Shown piece after piece: positions 47,290-50,477 of a stretch of 50,477 nt of DNA; the stretch's first letter is position 1, and each line of letters starts with the position of its first letter. The notes beneath the pieces were generated by a model that saw only the letters and a program-made list of their open reading frames with translations, was not told the DNA's origin and searched no databases. The DNA lies in IMG/VR virus record IMGVR_UViG_3300020118_000066, positions 1-50,477 of that record. One strand, written 5' to 3'. The stretch comes from a virus. The position numbers were made by a program, and so were the translations under genes.

Positions 47290-47724
47290 ATGAGCCGATC
47301 TGGATACTCGGACGACTGCGAAAATCTGGCGCTCTGGAGGCGGGCCGTGGAGAACGCCATCAAGGGCAAGCGCGGTCAGGCGATCCTGAAGGAGATGGAG
47401 GCCGCCCTACTCTCGCTGCCACAGAAGCGGCTGACGGCTTACGAGGTGGCGAACCCTGGAACCGGGGACGTCTGCGCCATCGGAGCCGTCGCCCTGAAGC
47501 GTAGGCTCGACAAGGGCATGGACCGTCTGAAGGCGCTCGAGGAGATCGACAAGGTTTACCCGGAGGGGTGCGAGGCCGACGAGTTCATGGAGGAATTCGA
47601 CGTCGCCGGGGCGCTCCTCCGAGAGATCACTTACATCAATGACGAATCCCAGCGCCATGACAGCCCGGAGAAGCGGTACGAGAAGATGCTTGAGTGGGTC
47701 CGCGAGAATATCGTGAAGGTCTAA
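47290..47724 (+). CDS. Hypothetical early helical protein
   Basis: ATG behind AGGAGG. The 144-residue product is mostly helical (LALWRRAVENAIKGKRGQAI, then KRYEKMLEWVREN) and has a CAIGAVALKRRLDKG segment. No membrane or cysteine pair. It may be a host-takeover or anti-defence protein, as many genes here are, but nothing in it shows this. Confidence 0.6.
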   Translation: MSRSGYSDDCENLALWRRAVENAIKGKRGQAILKEMEAALLSLPQKRLTAYEVANPGTGDVCAIGAVALKRRLDKGMDRLKALEEIDKVYPEGCEADEFMEEFDVAGALLREITYINDESQRHDSPEKRYEKMLEWVRENIVKV

Positions 47725-47737
47725 AGTGGAGAAAGTC

Positions 47738-47863
47738 ATGAGCACAACCAATAACGAAATCGCCGGCGGGATCCTTGGGTGTGCCCTGCTTATCGGGATC
47801 GCGCTGATGCTGGCGATGTGCGCCGGGGTGGTGTTTTGGATCTGGAAACACGCACTTGCTTAG
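47738..47863 (+). CDS. Small single-span membrane protein (41 aa)
   Basis: ATG 47738 is preceded by GTGGAGA. The product has a short Asn-rich start, then the hydrophobic run IAGGILGCALLIGIALML through AGVVFWIW, and a basic end. A one-span inner-membrane peptide is likely. Position among early genes suggests a host-membrane effect; function unknown. Confidence 0.55.
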   Translation: MSTTNNEIAGGILGCALLIGIALMLAMCAGVVFWIWKHALA

Positions 47864-47901
47864 GGATGATTTTTCTACCACACTTTTGAAAGGGATGGGA
47901 C

Positions 47902-48210
47902 ATGGGCAGCAACAAAGATCGCGCGATCCGCTACCGGAAGCAGGGCAAGAGCTACGAGGAGATCGCCAAGACGCTCGACGTCAACAAGACCACCGTCTGG
48001 GGCTACCTGAAGGCCGCCGGCCTCGTCAAGAGCTACCGCAAGCCCGAGAAGATCGGCAAAAAGATCGGCCCACCGGATGAGCCCAAGAGCCGTATCCCCA
48101 TGGGCCTCAACGGCCTTTCGCGCCACTGGAGATCGGCCGAAAAGCTGATCGACCGCGCCAAGCGCATCAAGGCTGCGGTCAAGGAACTCAACAAGGCGCT
48201 CCACAGTTAG
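47902..48210 (+). CDS. Helix-turn-helix DNA-binding protein
   Basis: ATG behind AAAGGGATGG. The 102-residue product begins KDRAIRYRKQGKSYEEIAK and TLDVNKTTVWGYLKAAGL, a homeodomain-like HTH (helix, turn and recognition helix: EEIAKTLDVNKTTVWGYLK), then a basic linker and a C-terminal amphipathic helix (AEKLIDRAKRIKAAVKEL). Likely a regulator of early or middle phage genes. Confidence 0.75.
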   Translation: MGSNKDRAIRYRKQGKSYEEIAKTLDVNKTTVWGYLKAAGLVKSYRKPEKIGKKIGPPDEPKSRIPMGLNGLSRHWRSAEKLIDRAKRIKAAVKELNKALHS

Positions 48211-48230
48211 ACGAATGCGAGGGTACGACC

Positions 48231-48431
48231 TTGACGAATGACGAGCTGTCGAAGATCGCAGACAGGGCTACCGCCCCGACGTCGATGGGGTACGGCTTCA
48301 CTCACTACAGGCAAGATGTCCTTGCGCTGATGAAGGCCCTTCTGGAGGAGCGGAACGGCTTCGAGAAGCTGGCCGAGCGGGTCAAGAAGCTCGAGAGATT
48401 GATGGACTCAATTCACCCTGGGTGGGATTAG
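48231..48431 (+). CDS. Small helical protein (66 aa)
   Basis: TTG 48231 with GAGGG 7 bases upstream. The product is helical with a C-terminal coiled coil (EERNGFEKLAERVKKLERLM). The leader motif AATGCGAGGGT (48214-48224) recurs at 49603. TTG start is uncertain but supported by the ribosome site. Confidence 0.5.
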   Translation: MTNDELSKIADRATAPTSMGYGFTHYRQDVLALMKALLEERNGFEKLAERVKKLERLMDSIHPGWD

Positions 48432-48474
48432 ACGTCACGACTGAACTTACTTTGATTTTTGAATGGAGGAACAG

Positions 48475-48762
48475 GTGGCGAAAAACAAGGTGAGTCCCGT
48501 GGTCGTGACCACGGCCCATCGCGGAGTGTTCTTCGGGTACGGCGTCCCGTCACCCGAGAAGGTCATCCGGATCGAGAAGGCTCGCATGTGCGTCTACTGG
48601 GACACGGCGGCGAAGTCGGTCCTGGGCATGGCCGCGAACGGCCCCACCAAGGGCTGCCGGATCGGGCCTGCGGTTCCCGCGATCACGCTAACCGACGTGA
48701 CCTCGGTGATGGAGATTTCGGAAGACGCGGCGAAGAAATTCGAGGAGGCACCGTGGGCCTGA
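48475..48762 (+). CDS. DUF6948-like early protein
   Basis: GTG 48475 follows GGAGG (48465-48469); ATG 48463 in the same frame would put the site inside the gene. The 95-residue product has VVVTTAHRGVFFGYG, then ARMCVYWDTAAKSVLGMAANGP, CRIGPAVPAITLTDVTSVMEIS, the conserved plan of a phage family I recall as DUF6948. Function unknown. Its end overlaps the start of the repeat protein. Confidence 0.65.
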   Translation: MAKNKVSPVVVTTAHRGVFFGYGVPSPEKVIRIEKARMCVYWDTAAKSVLGMAANGPTKGCRIGPAVPAITLTDVTSVMEISEDAAKKFEEAPWA

Positions 48763-49364
48763 TCTTCCACTCCGGTAGCGCCGAGGCGGTAGCCGAGGCG
48801 CACGGCTCCGGCGACGGCTACGGCTCCGGCTCCGGCGACGGCTACGGCTACGGCTCCGGCTCCGGCGACGGCTACGGCTACGGCTCCGGCGACGGCTACG
48901 GCGACGGCTACGGCGACGGCGACGGCTACGGCTACGGCGACGGCTACGGCTACGGCTCCGGCTCCGGCGACGGCTACGGCTACGGCTCCGGCGACGGCTA
49001 CGGCTCCGGCGACGGCGTCAAGCTCTACTCCAAAGCTCTACTCGACGCCGCCGTAGGCGGCGACCGCGCCGCCCAGCTCCGCGCTGGCGGCGCAACGTTG
49101 GCCTATTGGCGCTCGAACAAGGAAGGTCGGCCGTGCAACGGCGGAAGCGGCGATCCCGTCAAGCCTGGGACGATCCACGAAGAGAGCGGCAAGACGCCGT
49201 GCCAGCGAGGGATGCTGCACGGAACGCTGGCCCCCTGGAAGTGGAAAGGCGAAAGGCTCTGGGTCGTGGCGCTCTGGAACGCGGTTGAAGTGGACGAGGA
49301 CAAGATGGCGGCCCCGAAGCGGGAGATCATCTGCGAAGTGCCGTGCTTCTGTCCTTCACGGTAG
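48753..49364 (+). CDS. Gly-Asp-Tyr-Ser repeat protein with conserved C-terminal domain
   Basis: GTG 48753 with GAGGAGG upstream and overlapping the previous stop. The 203-residue product has residues 18-88 built almost only from Gly, Asp, Tyr and Ser in the units DGYGYG and DGYGSG. The following domain (about 90-203) has a set of Cys and Trp residues: GTIHEESGKTPCQRGMLHG, then APWKWKGERLWVVALW and PKREIICEV, seen in many small phage proteins. The repeats are presumably flexible and might form condensates, but that is a guess. Function unknown. Confidence 0.6.
   Translation: MGLIFHSGSAEAVAEAHGSGDGYGSGSGDGYGYGSGSGDGYGYGSGDGYGDGYGDGDGYGYGDGYGYGSGSGDGYGYGSGDGYGSGDGVKLYSKALLDAAVGGDRAAQLRAGGATLAYWRSNKEGRPCNGGSGDPVKPGTIHEESGKTPCQRGMLHGTLAPWKWKGERLWVVALWNAVEVDEDKMAAPKREIICEVPCFCPSR
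48804..49016 (+). repeat. GGCTAC/GGCTCC/GGCGAC hexamer repeat
   Basis: Tandem six-base units coding Gly-Tyr, Gly-Ser and Gly-Asp, with very little change between copies, so slippage is likely to vary the length. It covers residues 18-88 of the protein at 48753-49364. Confidence 0.8.
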
Positions 49365-49378
49365 ACCAAGTGTGACCT

Positions 49379-49582
49379 ATGACGAAGATCAAATCGCCCC
49401 CGGGACTTAGGCGGGTCGAAACGTCGCCCGCCGGACGAGATTGCTTCTGGTCCAAGAGGCACCGCACCGGCTGGGCTTGGCCGCAGTTGTTCAATCCGGA
49501 TCGGTTCTGGGTCATCTGGGACGGGCATCGGGTGGCGACGGCCTTCCCCAAGGAGTACCTGACGGAGATACGTGGTTCTTAG
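49379..49582 (+). CDS. Small Trp/Arg-rich early protein
   Basis: The 67-residue product has many Trp and Arg residues (DCFWSKRHRTGWAWPQLF, then RFWVIWDGHRVATAF), one Cys and a Phe-rich end. Its ribosome site is weak. No family. The aromatic-basic composition suggests a nucleic acid or membrane contact. Confidence 0.5.
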   Translation: MTKIKSPPGLRRVETSPAGRDCFWSKRHRTGWAWPQLFNPDRFWVIWDGHRVATAFPKEYLTEIRGS

Positions 49583-49609
49583 CGGATTACTACAGCAAAT
49601 GAAATGCGA

Positions 49610-49671
49610 GGGTGGACCAGAGGGGCGACAGTGGGGGAAAACCCATCGTCGAGGAGTCCTCTGGCCCACCC
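49610..49671. other. Imperfect 14-bp inverted repeat in a leader
   Basis: GGGTGGACCAGAGG (49610-49623) pairs with CCTCTGGCCCACCC (49658-49671), one mismatch, loop 34. It lies in the leader of the gene at 49692 and starts within AATGCGAGGGT, also seen at 48214-48224. A leader structure or binding site is likely. Confidence 0.45.
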
Positions 49672-49691
49672 TGCGAAGGAGATTGTAGCTC

Positions 49692-50018
49692 ATGAGAAGC
49701 TATCCGGACGGTGACAGCATTCACGATGAATGCTCCAAGGCGTACCGCGAGATCGAAGCGGAAAACGCCAAGCTTCTTCTTCAGATCCAAGAGCATCAGA
49801 ACAAAGCCGCCGAGTGGGTCGAGTACGTCTTCGAAAAGAACACGGAGGCTCGATTCAAGACCGGCTACATGCGCGGCTTTGTCCAGGGGCTCGCGGAGGC
49901 GTTCCGGCAAGGGCTCCATTTAAAGCAGACCGAAAAGCGGGTTGATCTTGCACCGAAGAAGCCAGAGGACATCCAACTCCGCGAGTGGAAGCCGGATGTA
50001 TTCGGTGATGCCTACTAA
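49692..50018 (+). CDS. Coiled-coil early protein
   Basis: The 108-residue product has an N-terminal helix with heptads (ECSKAYREIEAENAKLLLQI and QEHQNKAAEWVEYVFEKN), then GYMRGFVQGLAEAFRQGL. GAAGGAG lies upstream of the ATG. A dimeric helper is likely; function unknown. Confidence 0.6.
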   Translation: MRSYPDGDSIHDECSKAYREIEAENAKLLLQIQEHQNKAAEWVEYVFEKNTEARFKTGYMRGFVQGLAEAFRQGLHLKQTEKRVDLAPKKPEDIQLREWKPDVFGDAY

Positions 50019-50055
50019 ATCTTGCAATCACTCCGACATGGAGACGGAGGACGAC

Positions 50056-50271
50056 ATGGGAAAGTTCTACAAGAGCGACGGGTACGAGAAAACGACGTGG
50101 AAGCACAACGTGAGCGCCGGGATGCGCCGGAGCGCGGCAGACCGTCGCTGCCCGAAGTGTGGGCGTGGTGGTGCGCTCAAGAGGGACAGCAACATCGCTA
50201 TCGGGACGGCGGTCTACTGCCGCTGGCCCGAGTGCGGGTACGAGCGGGTCAACGAACCTATTCGTGGATGA
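50056..50271 (+). CDS. Zinc-ribbon early protein (71 aa)
   Basis: ATG 50056 has GGAGG (50046-50050) 5 bases upstream; an ATG at 50038 in frame is less well placed. The product has RRCPKCGRGGALKR and YCRWPECGYERV, the Cys-x-x-Cys and Cys-x-x-x-x-Cys of a zinc ribbon. Likely a regulator or adaptor. Confidence 0.6.
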   Translation: MGKFYKSDGYEKTTWKHNVSAGMRRSAADRRCPKCGRGGALKRDSNIAIGTAVYCRWPECGYERVNEPIRG

Positions 50272-50290
50272 GCTATTCGGAGATAGACCG

Positions 50291-50477
50291 ATGATTACGA
50301 CGTGCTCCAAGTGCGCGGAAGCCTACGAGGCCGGGAGCGAAGAGCAAGCCTACCAAGCTGACCGACTCTGCCCTCGCTGCGTGGATTGGCCGGTGAAGTG
50401 CCCGGATTGTGGCGCTGGTCCGGTCTACTCCAAGACGATCACCTACACATTCCAGTACGGCCCCTATCCGAACGGCG
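50291..50477 (+). CDS. Zinc-finger protein, 3' end cut off by window edge
   Basis: ATG 50291 opens a frame that runs off the right edge. The first 62 codons have three Cys-x-x-Cys pairs (TCSKCAEAY, LCPRCVD, KCPDCGAGP), a zinc-rich protein. The reading frame matches the one entering at base 3 of the window if the ends are joined (see findings), but this could be chance. Confidence 0.55.
   Translation, partial: MITTCSKCAEAYEAGSEEQAYQADRLCPRCVDWPVKCPDCGAGPVYSKTITYTFQYGPYPNG

Noticed and set aside
1-50477. CRISPR array or tRNA gene
   Set aside because: No spaced direct repeats of the right size were found, and no cloverleaf with a CCA-like end was seen by eye; a covariance search would be needed to exclude tRNAs fully.

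Overview
The window reads as most of the genome of a temperate, tailed double-stranded DNA phage or prophage, probably of a Gram-negative host. The head module is Mu-like in family content: DUF935/gp29-type portal, gpF-type minor head protein, gpI-type protease with scaffold, gpT-type major capsid protein and gpG-type virion morphogenesis protein. Packaging uses a conventional two-part terminase, and there is no transposase. A complete tyrosine integrase, an Arc/MetJ-like regulator with its own divergent control region, and early genes for single-strand annealing or recombination support a temperate life style. I cannot name the host. A lipoprotein and a signal-peptide protein in the late region hint at a two-membrane cell. 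Nearly everything is on the + strand; only the integrase and the small ribbon-helix-helix regulator are on the - strand.

Layout. 1-830: end of a 2OG-Fe(II) oxygenase gene cut by the window edge, then two small cysteine-rich reading frames that look interrupted. 849-2081: RepA-like helicase, followed by a dense GTCCAC/GTGGAC repeat cluster (candidate origin or operator), a strong terminator and a good sigma70-type promoter. 2388-6755: small proteins, terminase and portal. 6824-14744: an unusual island of overlapping genes between portal and the other head genes, with a DUF115-like protein, several glycosyltransferases, three methyltransferases and a prolyl-4-hydroxylase-like oxygenase. 14748-15410: a tandem-fused GroES-like co-chaperonin. 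15407-20128: head completion, protease/scaffold, decoration and capsid. 20163-35732: head-tail joining, tail or baseplate, and Gly/Pro-rich and repeat-bearing fibres. 35760-39905: another glycosyltransferase, then a lysis-like cluster (class 3 lipase, holin-like and lipoprotein genes) and a metallophosphoesterase, closed by a strong terminator.

40037-41212: small zinc finger and the integrase. 41718-45590: small proteins, then the AAA_24 ATPase / DUF669 / DEAH helicase recombination cassette. 45913-46545: a second, short tyrosine recombinase holding only the catalytic domain. 46520-46829: a lambda-like divergent switch in which a - strand ribbon-helix-helix gene faces a + strand promoter overlaid by four ATGCT repeats at exact 10-bp spacing. 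46829-50477: a run of small early or accessory genes, many with zinc-binding cysteine pairs, plus a Gly-Asp-Tyr-Ser repeat protein. The last gene runs off the right edge.

The most distinctive feature is the carbohydrate/methyl/hydroxyl modification island next to head genes, together with a dedicated double GroES and Gly/Pro/Ser/Thr-rich fibre proteins. My working idea is that this phage decorates its own virion proteins, or the host surface, with a hydroxylation-plus-glycan system. This is inference; no single residue in the sequence proves it.
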